From Pseudomonas sp. GM48 (GTDB lineage Bacteria > Pseudomonadota > Gammaproteobacteria > Pseudomonadales > Pseudomonadaceae), in assembly GCF_000282335.1 (NCBI RefSeq), contig NZ_AKJM01000006.1, positions 1 to 39,305 of the forward strand: a stretch of 39,305 nt of DNA, given 5' to 3'. The notes under the pieces were generated by a model that saw nothing but the letters and a program-made list of their open reading frames with translations, was not told where the DNA came from and made no database searches. Numbering within the stretch: the stretch's first letter is position 1; each line of letters starts with the position of its first letter. Positions 1-7,674 of this stretch are shown piece after piece. The position numbers and the translations under genes were made by a program.

Positions 1-21
1 GCGAGCAAGCTCGCTCCTACA
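1..21. repeat. Half of a REP palindrome cut by the window start
   Basis: The first bases read GCGAGCAAGCTCGCTCCTAC, the GTAGGAGCGAGC variant of the REP element found complete at 7573-7674 and 37243-37346. The partner half would lie to the left of the window. It directly follows the stop of the gene at 22-477. Confidence 0.75.
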
Positions 22-477
22 TCAAGGGTTGACCTGATACCCCTTGCCCTGCAAACAGCTGGTGTAAGCGGTCGTGGTGTTCGCCTGGGTGGTTTTCGAT
101 TGCTCCCGGCGTTCCTGGCGCTGACGTGAACCGCCGACCACGACGCCGGCCGCCGCCGTTTCCTTGGCGCGGTTCTGGCGATAGTCCTGTTTCCTGTCAT
201 CGTCGACTCGATCATAAGCCTCGTCATGTTGATTGCCGCGCACCTGGGCAGCCGTCGCGCCGGCGGCGGCCCCTACAGCGGCACCCTTGACCCGCCCACC
301 CGAAGGCGTGGAAGCCGTCGAGGTGCTCTGGCTGGCGGCGATGCTGTTGCATTCGTTGATGTCGGCCTGGGTTTGTTGCGAACTTTGCCCTTTCATCGGC
401 ACCACTGTTTGCGCCCATCCAGGGGCGCTCAAAACCGACAATGCGAGGCACAGAGTGATGGGTGACAATTTTTTCAT
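22..477 (-). CDS. Secreted glycine-zipper protein of unknown function
   Basis: This 151-residue protein starts with a signal peptide (MKKLSPITLCLALSVLSAPGWAQ) and is predicted to be periplasmic or outer-membrane attached. A Gly/Ala-rich stretch in the middle (KGAAVGAAAGATAAQ) and a second short one (AAAGVVVGG) resemble the glycine-zipper segments of small envelope proteins. Between and after them the chain is very polar (many D, R, Q, K). An in-frame ATG lies 11 codons upstream, but the start at 477 is chosen because it has a strong ribosome site (GGAGG) and places the signal peptide at the N terminus. It is transcribed in the same direction as the hydroquinone operon, 67 bases after the Rieske gene, but nothing in it suggests a catabolic role. 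I cannot assign a function. Confidence 0.75.
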   Translation of the reverse strand: MKKLSPITLCLALSVLSAPGWAQTVVPMKGQSSQQTQADINECNSIAASQSTSTASTPSGGRVKGAAVGAAAGATAAQVRGNQHDEAYDRVDDDRKQDYRQNRAKETAAAGVVVGGSRQRQERREQSKTTQANTTTAYTSCLQGKGYQVNP

Positions 478-544
478 GATGACCTCCGGATGAACGTGGT
501 TCACCCCCAACAGGAGTTTAGATCAGCCCCCGTCAGCCACCCGG

Positions 545-898
545 TTACTGACCGGCGGTGGAGCCAATCTCCATGACCAGTCGGTCGTCGACCCTACGCA
601 CCGGCACGGCCTCCAGTTGCGCGCCTTTACACGGACCATCGATGCAGTGCCCGTCGTCGAAACGAAACATCGCGCTGTGATGGGCGCACATCAGGACCTT
701 GCCGCGATAAGTGCAGAACTGCTGCGGATTGAAGTCCAGCGGCACCGAGAAATGCGGGCAGCGGTTGACGTACACCCACACCTGTTCGCCCTGACGCACC
801 GCCACCAGCCCGGCGGGATGCAGTTGCTGGTGCTGCGGCAGTCCCAAGGCCCCGCCGTCGGCGATGTCGTCGAGTCGGCACAAGGGAATGGTGATCAT
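545..898 (-). CDS. Rieske [2Fe-2S] ferredoxin, last gene of the hydroquinone operon
   Basis: A 117-residue soluble Rieske protein. The cluster ligands are visible as C47-P-H49 and, 21 residues later, C71-A-H-H74, which is the CxH...CxxH pattern of the family. There is no transmembrane segment or signal peptide, so it is a cytoplasmic ferredoxin of the NirD/biphenyl-dioxygenase-ferredoxin type and not a respiratory Rieske subunit. Its start overlaps the end of the YciI-like gene by 4 bases (ATGA), which indicates translational coupling. No oxygenase or ferredoxin reductase is encoded nearby. A plausible role, inferred by analogy with XylT-type ferredoxins that re-reduce oxidised iron in catechol 2,3-dioxygenase, is reactivation of the Fe(II) hydroquinone dioxygenase. 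As I recall, its position corresponds to the ferredoxin-like gene that ends the hapCDEFGHI order. Confidence 0.9.
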   Translation of the reverse strand: MITIPLCRLDDIADGGALGLPQHQQLHPAGLVAVRQGEQVWVYVNRCPHFSVPLDFNPQQFCTYRGKVLMCAHHSAMFRFDDGHCIDGPCKGAQLEAVPVRRVDDRLVMEIGSTAGQ

Positions 899-1212
899 GG
901 AAAACCGCGCAGTTCCGGGTTGCCCAGGCTCCAGTGCCAGGGGCGGATCTGAAGGCTGGCGAACAGTCCGGCCCGGACATAGGGATCGTCCTGCATGAAC
1001 GCTTCCACCTCCGGCAAGCTACCCGCCTCGATGACCAGCAACGTGCCATTCATCGCTGCACCGGCATCGTCAAGCATCGGACCACCGAGTCGCACCACCA
1101 CTCGATGGTCTCCAGTCGCACGCAAATGCGCCTGATGGCTGGGCCGCAATTGCTGGCGCAGTGTCTGGCGATCCGCATGGTCAGTGGCAAATACCGCAAA
1201 GAACTGGCCCAT
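895..1212 (-). CDS. YciI-like protein in the hydroquinone operon
   Basis: A 105-residue protein with the YciI (ferredoxin-like alpha/beta) fold signature: N-terminal strand MGQFFAVFATD, the PSHQAHL histidine region, a central GGPMLDD segment, a strand GTLLVIEA, and the DDPYVRAGLFASLQIRPW tail typical of YciI domains. The family includes TftG, a dehydrochlorinase acting on 5-chloro-2-hydroxyhydroquinone in 2,4,5-T degradation, so a lyase or tautomerase-like role on a hydroxyquinone or maleylacetate-pathway intermediate is reasonable. No direct evidence fixes its substrate. It starts 3 bases after the intradiol dioxygenase stop and overlaps the Rieske gene, so it is firmly within the operon. 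Confidence 0.85.
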   Translation of the reverse strand: MGQFFAVFATDHADRQTLRQQLRPSHQAHLRATGDHRVVVRLGGPMLDDAGAAMNGTLLVIEAGSLPEVEAFMQDDPYVRAGLFASLQIRPWHWSLGNPELRGFP

Positions 1213-1215
1213 GAT

Positions 1216-2088
1216 TCACGCTGACTCCATGACAAATTCATAACACGCACGCTTGAACGGCACTTCCATACCCAGCCTGGCAGATACGTCATCGTGGGTG
1301 TTCAGGTCTTCATAAATCACCTGCAACGACTGTTTCACCCCAAACACGGCATCGGATTGCAGATACGGATCGTCGTGATTGAACAGGTGCGTGACCAATT
1401 TGCGATAGCCCGGCACATCAATCATGAAATGCAGGTGAGCTGGCCGCCACGCATGGCGGTTGGCGGCATCGAGCATACGCCCAACCGGGCCATCGGTCGG
1501 TATCGGATAAGCCACCGGGACAATGGTGCGAATCGCAAAGCAGCCATCCGCGTCGGTGCGATAACGCCCGCGCAAGTTGCCGAAAGGCTGTTCGGTGTCC
1601 TGTCCGGAATACATACCGTTTTCGGCGGTCTGCCACACGTCCAGCACCGCACCGGCCAAGGCATTGCCGTTTATGTCGACCACGCGCCCGCGCACCAGCG
1701 CCGTTTCGCCCGGAGTAAAGGCCATGTTTTCGCCGAACTCGCGATCCGGCATGCCATCGATGTAAAACGGCCCGAACACGGTGGTTTCGGTGGCCGTTGC
1801 GCTGTGGCGATGGTTGATCGCGTCGACCAGCATCGAAACACCAAGGGTGTCTGACAATAGAATGAATTCCTGACGCACCAGGCCATCGCACTTGTGCCCG
1901 GTGTCGGTCAGGAAACCAATGCCTTCGAACCACTCCTGTTCGGTCAATTCGACCTCACTGACAAACGCATGCAGGTGGCGCACCAGGCTTTGCATGATCT
2001 GTTTGTAACGCGCATTCGGCGCATCGTTGAAGCTGTTCACTGCCTGTTGGGAGATCAGTTTCTCTATGGCTTTGTCTTGATCGGTCAT
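1216..2088 (-). CDS. hapG: Intradiol ring-cleavage dioxygenase (hydroxyquinol 1,2-dioxygenase type)
   Basis: A 290-residue enzyme of the catechol/hydroxyquinol 1,2-dioxygenase family. The non-haem Fe(III) ligands are visible as Y160 (in TAENGMYSG), Y194 (in VAYPIP), H218 and H220 (in RPAHLHF), with spacing close to that of catechol 1,2-dioxygenases. The N-terminal helical domain (about residues 1-100) is the dimerisation linker of the family, and the segment from about 105 carries the catalytic beta-sandwich. It would open hydroxyquinol (1,2,4-benzenetriol) to maleylacetate, feeding the maleylacetate reductase encoded next to it. This gives the operon a second entry besides hydroquinone cleavage. 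Whether hydroxyquinol or a simple catechol is preferred cannot be settled from sequence alone; the maleylacetate reductase neighbour favours hydroxyquinol. Confidence 0.92.
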   Translation of the reverse strand: MTDQDKAIEKLISQQAVNSFNDAPNARYKQIMQSLVRHLHAFVSEVELTEQEWFEGIGFLTDTGHKCDGLVRQEFILLSDTLGVSMLVDAINHRHSATATETTVFGPFYIDGMPDREFGENMAFTPGETALVRGRVVDINGNALAGAVLDVWQTAENGMYSGQDTEQPFGNLRGRYRTDADGCFAIRTIVPVAYPIPTDGPVGRMLDAANRHAWRPAHLHFMIDVPGYRKLVTHLFNHDDPYLQSDAVFGVKQSLQVIYEDLNTHDDVSARLGMEVPFKRACYEFVMESA

Positions 2089-2125
2089 TGTTGTTATTCC
2101 GACGAGGATAAGAGTGGCTGGCAGA

Positions 2126-3193
2126 TCAGGCTGGGGCCTGACCTGTCAGGGCACGGTTCAATAACGCCTCGATCGGGCCTTGTTCAAACGGTCGCGGGTT
2201 GTAGTAAGGGCTCGCGCAGGCGATCTGCGCGGCTTCGGCCGGGCCGTTGGCCGGAAAGCCGATGTCCGCCAGGGCCAGTGGAATACCCAGTTTCTGGTTC
2301 AGCGCGTACAACAAGGCACCGACCTCGCTTGCTTCGCTCCCACCCAATGCGCGGGCGGCCCGTTGCAATGGCCCCGCCGCCGCTTCGCGGTTGTAATGCG
2401 CGGCGTGGGGCAAGACGATGGCGTGCGCTTGTGCGTGAGGCAGATTGAACGTTCCGCCCAGCGTGTGACAGAGCTTGTGGTGCAAGGCCATGCCGACCGA
2501 ACCCAGGCAAATGCCCGCCAGCCACGCACCATATAACGCCTGGCTGCGCGCCTCAGGGTCATCGGGATTACTGACAACGCCTGGCAACGCCTGCGCCAGC
2601 GAGCGAATCGACTCTTCGGCCATGAAACCGATGATCGGGTTGGCATCCTGGGCGTACAGCGCTTCGACCGCATGGGCCATGGCGTTCATGCCCGAACAGG
2701 CGGATATCTGCGTGGGCAGGGTCAGGGTCAATTGCGGGTCGTAGATGACGGTCCTGGGCAAGACCTTGGGATCTCGTCCGGTTTTTTTCAGGCGGTTTTC
2801 GGTCAAGCCGTAGATCGGCGTCATCTCGGAACCGGCATAGGTAGTCGGCACCGCCACGATGGGCAGACCGGAATCCATCGCGATCGCCTTGCCCAGGCCA
2901 ATGGTCGAGCCACCGCCAATGGCCACGCAGCAATCGGCGTCCAGCCGCGCTGCCTCAAGGCGCGCCGCTTGCGCCACTTCCAGTGGAACGTGCATCACGG
3001 CTTTGGGATAGACACCCGCCGCGCGATCACCGAGTAACGCAGCGACCTGTTCGCCGAGCCCGCGCTGTTCCGGCGTAGTCAGGATCAGCGCGCGCCGCGC
3101 ACCCAGTCGTTCAATTTCCTCGGCCAGTGCCGAAAGCTTGCCCCAGCCGAACACCACACGGGTCGGCAGGCTTTGGTAAACAAAAGGATTCAT
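2126..3193 (-). CDS. hapF: Maleylacetate reductase
   Basis: A 355-residue member of the iron-alcohol-dehydrogenase superfamily, of the maleylacetate reductase branch. It has the nucleotide-binding motif GGGST at residues 93-97, the family segment PTTYAGSEMTPIYG near 117-129, the histidine-bearing helix SGMNAMAHAVEALYA, and the HKLCHTLGGTFNLPHAQAHA segment. The reaction is NAD(P)H-dependent reduction of maleylacetate to 3-oxoadipate, which then enters the beta-ketoadipate route encoded elsewhere. The gene starts 8 bases downstream of the aldehyde dehydrogenase, and the intradiol dioxygenase follows after 37 bases. Length and motifs are normal for the family. Confidence 0.93.
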   Translation of the reverse strand: MNPFVYQSLPTRVVFGWGKLSALAEEIERLGARRALILTTPEQRGLGEQVAALLGDRAAGVYPKAVMHVPLEVAQAARLEAARLDADCCVAIGGGSTIGLGKAIAMDSGLPIVAVPTTYAGSEMTPIYGLTENRLKKTGRDPKVLPRTVIYDPQLTLTLPTQISACSGMNAMAHAVEALYAQDANPIIGFMAEESIRSLAQALPGVVSNPDDPEARSQALYGAWLAGICLGSVGMALHHKLCHTLGGTFNLPHAQAHAIVLPHAAHYNREAAAGPLQRAARALGGSEASEVGALLYALNQKLGIPLALADIGFPANGPAEAAQIACASPYYNPRPFEQGPIEALLNRALTGQAPA

Positions 3194-3201
3194 GACAGGC
3201 C

Positions 3202-4665
3202 TCAGCGTTTGTAGTACGCAGGGATGTTGGCGTCGACGTTGACCCAGACCGAACGGGCTTCGGTGTAATCGTGGATCGCTTCGAAACCCATTTCACGGCC
3301 ATAGCCGGACTGACCGACACCGCCAAACGGACTGCCCGGGTTGACCCGTTTGTAGCAGTTGATCCAGCACATCCCGGCGTGAATCGCGTCGGCTATTTTG
3401 TGTGCGCGGCTCAGGTTCTGCGTCCACAGGCCGCTGCCCAGTCCGTACTCGCTGCCGTTGGCGATGGCCAGGGCTTCTTCGTCAGTGCTGAAGCGCACCA
3501 CGGTCACAAACGGGCCGAAGACTTCCTCCTGGCAAACACGGTCACCGGGCTTGGCCTCGACCACTGTCGGCTCAACATAAAACCCATTGGCCAATGCTTT
3601 ATCGTCCGGTGCCTTGCCGCCGGCGAGGACCTTGCCGCCCTGCTCTATCGCGATGTCGATGTACGCCAATACCCGGTCGCGGTGCAGCGCCGAGGTCAGC
3701 GGACCCATTTCGGTTTCCGGGTCCAAGGGATCGCCCAGGCGGATGGACTTGGCCAGGGCGATGAAACGCTCCAGGAACTGGTCCGCGATGTCTTTGTGCA
3801 GAATCAGCCGCGAGCCGGCGATGCAGGCCTGCCCCTGGTTGTGAAAGATCGCCCAGGCCGCGCCGTTGACCGCCGCGTCCAGGTTGGCGTCCTCGAACAC
3901 GATATTCGCGCCCTTGCCGCCCAGTTCCAGCTGGATACGCTTGAGGTTGCTCCTGGAAGCTTCGACGATCCGGCGCCCGGTGGCGGTCGAACCGGTAAAG
4001 GCAATCTTGCCCACGTCGAGGTGTTCCGCCAGCGCTTGCCCGGCAGTATGGCCGTAGCCTGGCACCACGTTGACCACGCCTTTGGGGAAGCCGACTTCAG
4101 TCATCAGTTCGACAATGCGCAAGGTCGACAACGGGGTGATTTCCGAAGGCTTGATCACGATGGTGTTGCCCGCCGCCAGCGCCGGGCCCATTTTCCAGCT
4201 GGTGAACATCAGCGGGAAGTTCCACGGCACGATCTGCCCCACCACGCCAATCGGCTTGCGCTGCACGTAGTTGAGGAACCCGGCTTCGACCGGAATCACC
4301 GAACCTTCGATTTTGTCGGCCATGCCGCCGAAATAACGGAAGCACGCCGCCGTGCGCGGCACGTCGAGGCCACGGGAGTCACGGATCGGGTGCCCGGTAT
4401 TGAGGGATTCGAGCTGCGCCAGTTCTTCACCGCACTCTTCGATCTTGTCCGCCAGTTTGAGCAACAGGCGTCCGCGTTCGGCGGCGCCCAAGGCAGACCA
4501 GGCAGGGAACGCACGTTTGGCGGCGGCGACAGCGAGGTCGATGTCAGCGGCTTCGGCGGCAGCGATGCGGGTGATTAAAGAACCGTCGTGGGGCGATACC
4601 ACGTCGATGGTGCCGCCAGCGACGGCATCCACGAAACGGCCATCGATATAGAGCTGATTTTGCAT
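3202..4665 (-). CDS. hapE: 4-Hydroxymuconic semialdehyde dehydrogenase
   Basis: A 487-residue NAD-dependent aldehyde dehydrogenase. Key residues visible are N149 (in VPWNFP), K172 (in IKPSE), the general base E247 (in LELGGK) and the nucleophile C281 (in NQGQACIAG). An upstream in-frame ATG would add 29 residues, but the start at 4665 follows a GAGGAAA ribosome site and gives the family's normal N terminus (QLYIDGRFVDA). The gene lies between hydroquinone dioxygenase and maleylacetate reductase, where the pathway needs oxidation of 4-hydroxymuconic semialdehyde to maleylacetate. The substrate is inferred from this context, since the fold itself is generic. Confidence 0.92.
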   Translation of the reverse strand: MQNQLYIDGRFVDAVAGGTIDVVSPHDGSLITRIAAAEAADIDLAVAAAKRAFPAWSALGAAERGRLLLKLADKIEECGEELAQLESLNTGHPIRDSRGLDVPRTAACFRYFGGMADKIEGSVIPVEAGFLNYVQRKPIGVVGQIVPWNFPLMFTSWKMGPALAAGNTIVIKPSEITPLSTLRIVELMTEVGFPKGVVNVVPGYGHTAGQALAEHLDVGKIAFTGSTATGRRIVEASRSNLKRIQLELGGKGANIVFEDANLDAAVNGAAWAIFHNQGQACIAGSRLILHKDIADQFLERFIALAKSIRLGDPLDPETEMGPLTSALHRDRVLAYIDIAIEQGGKVLAGGKAPDDKALANGFYVEPTVVEAKPGDRVCQEEVFGPFVTVVRFSTDEEALAIANGSEYGLGSGLWTQNLSRAHKIADAIHAGMCWINCYKRVNPGSPFGGVGQSGYGREMGFEAIHDYTEARSVWVNVDANIPAYYKR

Positions 4666-4758
4666 AATGGTTTCCTCGCACCGCGCGGCTGGCGCAGTGT
4701 TTGACGAATTGATTCTTGAGCGCTTTGCCCGGCGCGAGGCCGGGCCGGACACCAGGTC

Positions 4759-5778
4759 CTAGAACTCGATCGGATACGGCTTGAGTTCGCCGCTTTCGTA
4801 GCGTTGCGGCAGGTTTGGCGTGGCGTTTTCCCAGACCATCAGCATCGAGCGTTTGGTCGAGTAGCCCTGGTGACGGATGTCCGCGGGCATAGCGCAGATG
4901 TCGCCGGCTCGCATGGTGATGCGCGCACGGGGATTGCCGTCGTCCTTGTCGCCAACGTCCCAGATAATTTCGTCGGACATTTGCAAGAACCACTCGATAC
5001 GGTCGTTGCCGTGGAACACCGGCAGGATGAACTCCTCAGTGGTCGGGCAGAACAGGCTGGCCTTGCACACCGAGGTCACCGACGGGTTCCAGGTCACGTC
5101 GGAACGGGACAAGTACTTGAACAGGTTGAAGGCATGCAGTTCGCCTTCGAAGCCTTCGGCGGCATGGACCTCCGGTTCGTCCTGCGGCACATCGATGAAC
5201 TGGCGATTGACCGGCAGGTCGTCACGCAGCGGCGAGTCATCCTTCAGACCCGGCATGCGTTTGGTGGCGATGCGGGAGCGCTCGATGGCTTCGATGTTGT
5301 TGCCGTTCTTGCGGCCGAATGCGCTGCCGGTCTCTTCAGGTGCGGCAAAGGGGTCGAAGGTGGCGTTGGTCCAGTCGCGCAGGATGGCCTTGAAGGTGGC
5401 CATGATCAGCGGCGTTTCAAAGTTTTCGGTGTAATTGACCCCGGCCGCCTTGAGCGTGCCATTGAAGGTGCCGGCGTACAGGTCAACCTTGCCGTAGTAG
5501 TTGCGGGTACCAATGACGTGGTCAAAGTTGACCCAGCCATAGAAAAAGCCCCAGGCCACGTCGCGCATCATGGCGCGCAGGAAAGCATCGACCGGAATCA
5601 GGTGCGAGCGGGTCTGGCCCTTGGCCGGCCAGGTGATGCGGGCGAAATACTCGTCGCGCGACAGTTCGAAGGCGCCGAGTTTGTATGAGCGGTAGCCGGT
5701 GACGGCATGGGGCGCGCTGGCCTGGACTTCATCGTCGGCAAGGTGGGCGGTGTCGGCTGCGGTTTCAAGCATGGCCAT
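4759..5778 (-). CDS. hapD: Hydroquinone 1,2-dioxygenase, large subunit
   Basis: A 339-residue protein matching the large (about 38 kDa) catalytic subunit of two-component hydroquinone dioxygenases (HapD, PnpD). The Fe(II) ligands that I recall from the PnpCD structure (His256, Asn258, Glu262, His303) are present at exactly those positions: H256-G-N258-D-R-I-E262 and IRH303QG. The C-terminal part forms the cupin barrel, with GDICAMPADIRHQG as its second conserved motif. The enzyme cleaves hydroquinone between C1 and C2 to 4-hydroxymuconic semialdehyde. It follows the small-subunit gene by 48 bases and precedes the semialdehyde dehydrogenase. Start codon and length agree with the family. Confidence 0.95.
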   Translation of the reverse strand: MAMLETAADTAHLADDEVQASAPHAVTGYRSYKLGAFELSRDEYFARITWPAKGQTRSHLIPVDAFLRAMMRDVAWGFFYGWVNFDHVIGTRNYYGKVDLYAGTFNGTLKAAGVNYTENFETPLIMATFKAILRDWTNATFDPFAAPEETGSAFGRKNGNNIEAIERSRIATKRMPGLKDDSPLRDDLPVNRQFIDVPQDEPEVHAAEGFEGELHAFNLFKYLSRSDVTWNPSVTSVCKASLFCPTTEEFILPVFHGNDRIEWFLQMSDEIIWDVGDKDDGNPRARITMRAGDICAMPADIRHQGYSTKRSMLMVWENATPNLPQRYESGELKPYPIEF

Positions 5779-5826
5779 GGCGGAATTCCTCTTGTTGTTG
5801 TGGGGTGGGCGGTCGGGCGTGCCAGA

Positions 5827-6321
5827 TCACTTGAAGCAGATGTCTGCCCACTTCTCGACCGACAACGGGCCTTTGATGGTCTGCTGCAGGATCACACCCG
5901 GGCGACTGGCTTCGAAGCGATAGGCGGTGCCGACCGGCAACAGGCATTGATGGCCGCGCTTGAGCAGCACGTAGCCCATCGGTTTTCCCGCAGGTATCTC
6001 ACCGGCCAGGTGCGTGCCCTCGCCGGCTTTCAACGGCGCATCGAGCTTGAGGAAGTCCACGCGAACTTCACCGTCCATGACAATGGCGAACTCGTCGTGC
6101 GCTGCGGTGTACCAGGGCGACTGGCCTTCGGCACGGATGGACTCAACGACGTAGCCGAGGTTGAAACCGACCACGACTTTCTCATAAGGGAGGGATTTAT
6201 CCGCCACTTCGAAAATGTTGGAAAAGGCGTAGTGACTGGCCTGGCCGCTGATGATTTCAACTGTCCCTTTGGTGTAGTTGTCCAGCGAGCCGAAGACCGT
6301 TTCGATTGCAGCGCTACTCAT
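5827..6321 (-). CDS. hapC: Hydroquinone 1,2-dioxygenase, small subunit
   Basis: A 164-residue cupin-like protein (about 18 kDa) corresponding in size and position to HapC/PnpC, the small subunit that pairs with the large Fe(II) subunit. It opens with MSSAAIETVFGSLDNYTKGT and contains a cupin-style core (HDEFAIVMDGEVRVDFLKLD, then GYVLLKRGHQCLLP). The open frame extends 39 codons further upstream into the regulatory region, but that part is low-complexity translation of promoter DNA and overlaps the LysR-type dyad, so the ATG at 6321 is taken. The ribosome site is weak (GGTGAA). It is the first gene of the hap operon and the predicted transcript begins about 30 bases before it. Confidence 0.93.
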   Translation of the reverse strand: MSSAAIETVFGSLDNYTKGTVEIISGQASHYAFSNIFEVADKSLPYEKVVVGFNLGYVVESIRAEGQSPWYTAAHDEFAIVMDGEVRVDFLKLDAPLKAGEGTHLAGEIPAGKPMGYVLLKRGHQCLLPVGTAYRFEASRPGVILQQTIKGPLSVEKWADICFK

Positions 6322-6359
6322 GGTTTTCACCGTTTTGTTGTTGTAGTAACAGTGAGCCA

Positions 6360-6388
6360 ACAGTACGTCGCACCACCTCGGCGGACAA
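6360..6388 (-). promoter_or_regulatory. Predicted hapC promoter (-35 and -10 boxes)
   Basis: Read on the minus strand, TTGTCC (6388-6383) and TACTGT (6365-6360) are separated by 17 bases, giving a start near 6353 and a 5' leader of about 30 bases before hapC. The boxes are weak matches to the sigma-70 consensus, as expected for an activator-dependent promoter. The porin promoter at 13884-13912 has the same layout. Confidence 0.5.
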
Positions 6389-6407
6389 TTAGAGGACCGG
6401 CGACAAC

Positions 6408-6430
6408 AGTGTTTGCGAAACGCAAACACT
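6408..6430. promoter_or_regulatory. Perfect 23-bp dyad, predicted LysR-family operator of the hap operon
   Basis: Arms AGTGTTTGCG and CGCAAACACT are exact inverted complements separated by AAA. The core fits the T-N11-A rule of LysR-type regulators (T6413, A6425). The dyad centre (6419) is about 66 bases upstream of the predicted start of transcription, the usual position of the LysR recognition site. A related copy lies before the porin gene at 13932-13954. The LysR gene at 6562-7491 is the obvious candidate binder. Confidence 0.65.
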
Positions 6431-6455
6431 GGCGTCATTGCTCAATCGCAATCCT

Positions 6456-6548
6456 TGTGGGAGCGGGCTTGCTCGCGAAGGCGGAGTGTCAGTCAACATA
6501 AATGTCGTCTGATACACCGCCTTCGCGAGCAAGCCCGCTCCCACAGGG
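6456..6548. repeat. REP inverted pair between the LysR gene and hapC
   Basis: TGTGGGAGCGGGCTTGCTCG at 6456 and its inverted copy ending at 6548 flank a spacer of about 40 bases. This is the GAGCGGGCTTGCTCGCGA class of Pseudomonas REP element in a converging pair. It lies 13 bases after the LysR stop and just upstream of the hap regulatory site, and transcribed as RNA it could form a long hairpin that ends or stabilises the lysR transcript. Confidence 0.9.
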
Positions 6549-6561
6549 TTCGTGTATTGAC

Positions 6562-7491
6562 TCAGCGGACCCAGCCACGCTCCAGCAAGGGCTTGTCCCA
6601 GCATGGCTCATCGCCGAAGTTGTCCACCAGAAAGTCGATCAACGTACGCACTTTCAAGGCCCGGCGCTGGGTGGCGGGATACACCGCCGAGAAGTTGAAC
6701 GAGGACAGCGCATACTCCGGCAGCACCGGAATCAAGCGGCCACTGAGCAAGTCATCGCTGGCTACCAGGGTCGGCAGGCAGACAATGCACACACCGGTCT
6801 GCGCGTAATCGCGCAGCAAATGCACCGAATTCGAGCGCACCTGGCCTGGCAGGCTGAGTTCCACTTGCTCGTCTTCACGGGTGAAGATCCATCGGTTGCG
6901 CGACGGATAGCCTTCGTACAAGGCAATCTTGTGTTGCAGCAACTCCTGGGGATGAGTTGGCACGCCGAATTCGCCGGCGTAATCGGGCGACATGCAGAAC
7001 AGTCGGCGCACGCTGAACAGCTTGCGCTCGATCAGGGTTTCGGCCATGGGCGGGAACATCTGGAACGCCACGTCGAAACCTTCTTCGATGGGGTCGACGA
7101 CCCGGTCATTGACGATCACGTCCACTTCGATGTCCGGGTACAACCGCGTGAACTCGGCCAGCATGCGGCCGAAGTGACCGATGGCAAACCCCGGCAGCAT
7201 CTGCACGCGCAATTTGCCGGTGGGTTTGGCCCGCTGTTCGCGCATGTGTTCGGTCAAGGAATTGAAACTCGCGACCATGTCGGCGCACTCCTTGTAGTAG
7301 GTCTCGCCCACTTCGGAGAGCCGCACATGGCGCGTGCTGCGATGGAACAGCGGCGCATTGATGAACTGTTCCAGCAGCTGGATACGGTGGGTGATCACCG
7401 AGCGGGTCACGCCCAGTTGCTGGGCCGCCCTGGCGAAGTTGCCGGTTTCGGCAACCCGCACAAAGGCTTCGACACTGAGTAAACGATCCAT
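6562..7491 (-). CDS. LysR-family transcriptional regulator, likely of hap and porin operons
   Basis: A 309-residue LysR-type regulator. Residues 1-60 hold the winged helix-turn-helix (MDRLLSVEAFVRVAETGNFA, then RAAQQLGVTRSVITHRIQLLE), followed by the linker helix and a two-lobe inducer-binding domain. An upstream in-frame ATG adds 21 residues of unlikely sequence, so the start at 7491 is used. It is encoded on the same strand as the hap genes, between the Liv-type transporter operon and hapC. That is unlike the common divergent LysR layout, but places it centrally among its probable targets. The shared dyads upstream of hapC and the porin gene fit LysR recognition, with hydroquinone or a pathway intermediate as likely inducer (inference). 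Confidence 0.9.
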   Translation of the reverse strand: MDRLLSVEAFVRVAETGNFARAAQQLGVTRSVITHRIQLLEQFINAPLFHRSTRHVRLSEVGETYYKECADMVASFNSLTEHMREQRAKPTGKLRVQMLPGFAIGHFGRMLAEFTRLYPDIEVDVIVNDRVVDPIEEGFDVAFQMFPPMAETLIERKLFSVRRLFCMSPDYAGEFGVPTHPQELLQHKIALYEGYPSRNRWIFTREDEQVELSLPGQVRSNSVHLLRDYAQTGVCIVCLPTLVASDDLLSGRLIPVLPEYALSSFNFSAVYPATQRRALKVRTLIDFLVDNFGDEPCWDKPLLERGWVR

Positions 7492-7572
7492 GGGGGCAGG
7501 TTCTCTGGATGTTTTTGTTCTTGTATGAACAGCGAGGTTAGCCGGTCGCTCCACATCCAGGGCGAAAACCTG

Positions 7573-7674
7573 CCTGTAGGAGCGAGCTTGCTCGCGAAAA
7601 ACCAGAGGGCACCGCGGTGAGCCAGGTATCCCGCGTCATCGTTGACCTCCATCGCGAGCGAGCTCGCTACTACA
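7573..7674. repeat. REP inverted pair at the end of the Liv-type operon
   Basis: CCTGTAGGAGCGAGCTTGCT at 7573 pairs with an inverted copy at 7651-7674 (ATCGCGAGCGAGCTCGCTAC). This is the GTAGGAGCGAGC variant. The outer end overlaps the stop codon of the permease gene at 7670, so the element forms the 3' end of that transcript. Confidence 0.85.

Noticed and set aside
3271..4578. Plus-strand open frame of 435 codons
   Set aside because: Antisense to the aldehyde dehydrogenase with full catalytic motifs.
545..6321. Recent horizontal acquisition of the hap operon
   Set aside because: No mobile element, integrase, tRNA border or obvious change in base composition or codon choice is seen; REP elements flank it as they do the other operons.
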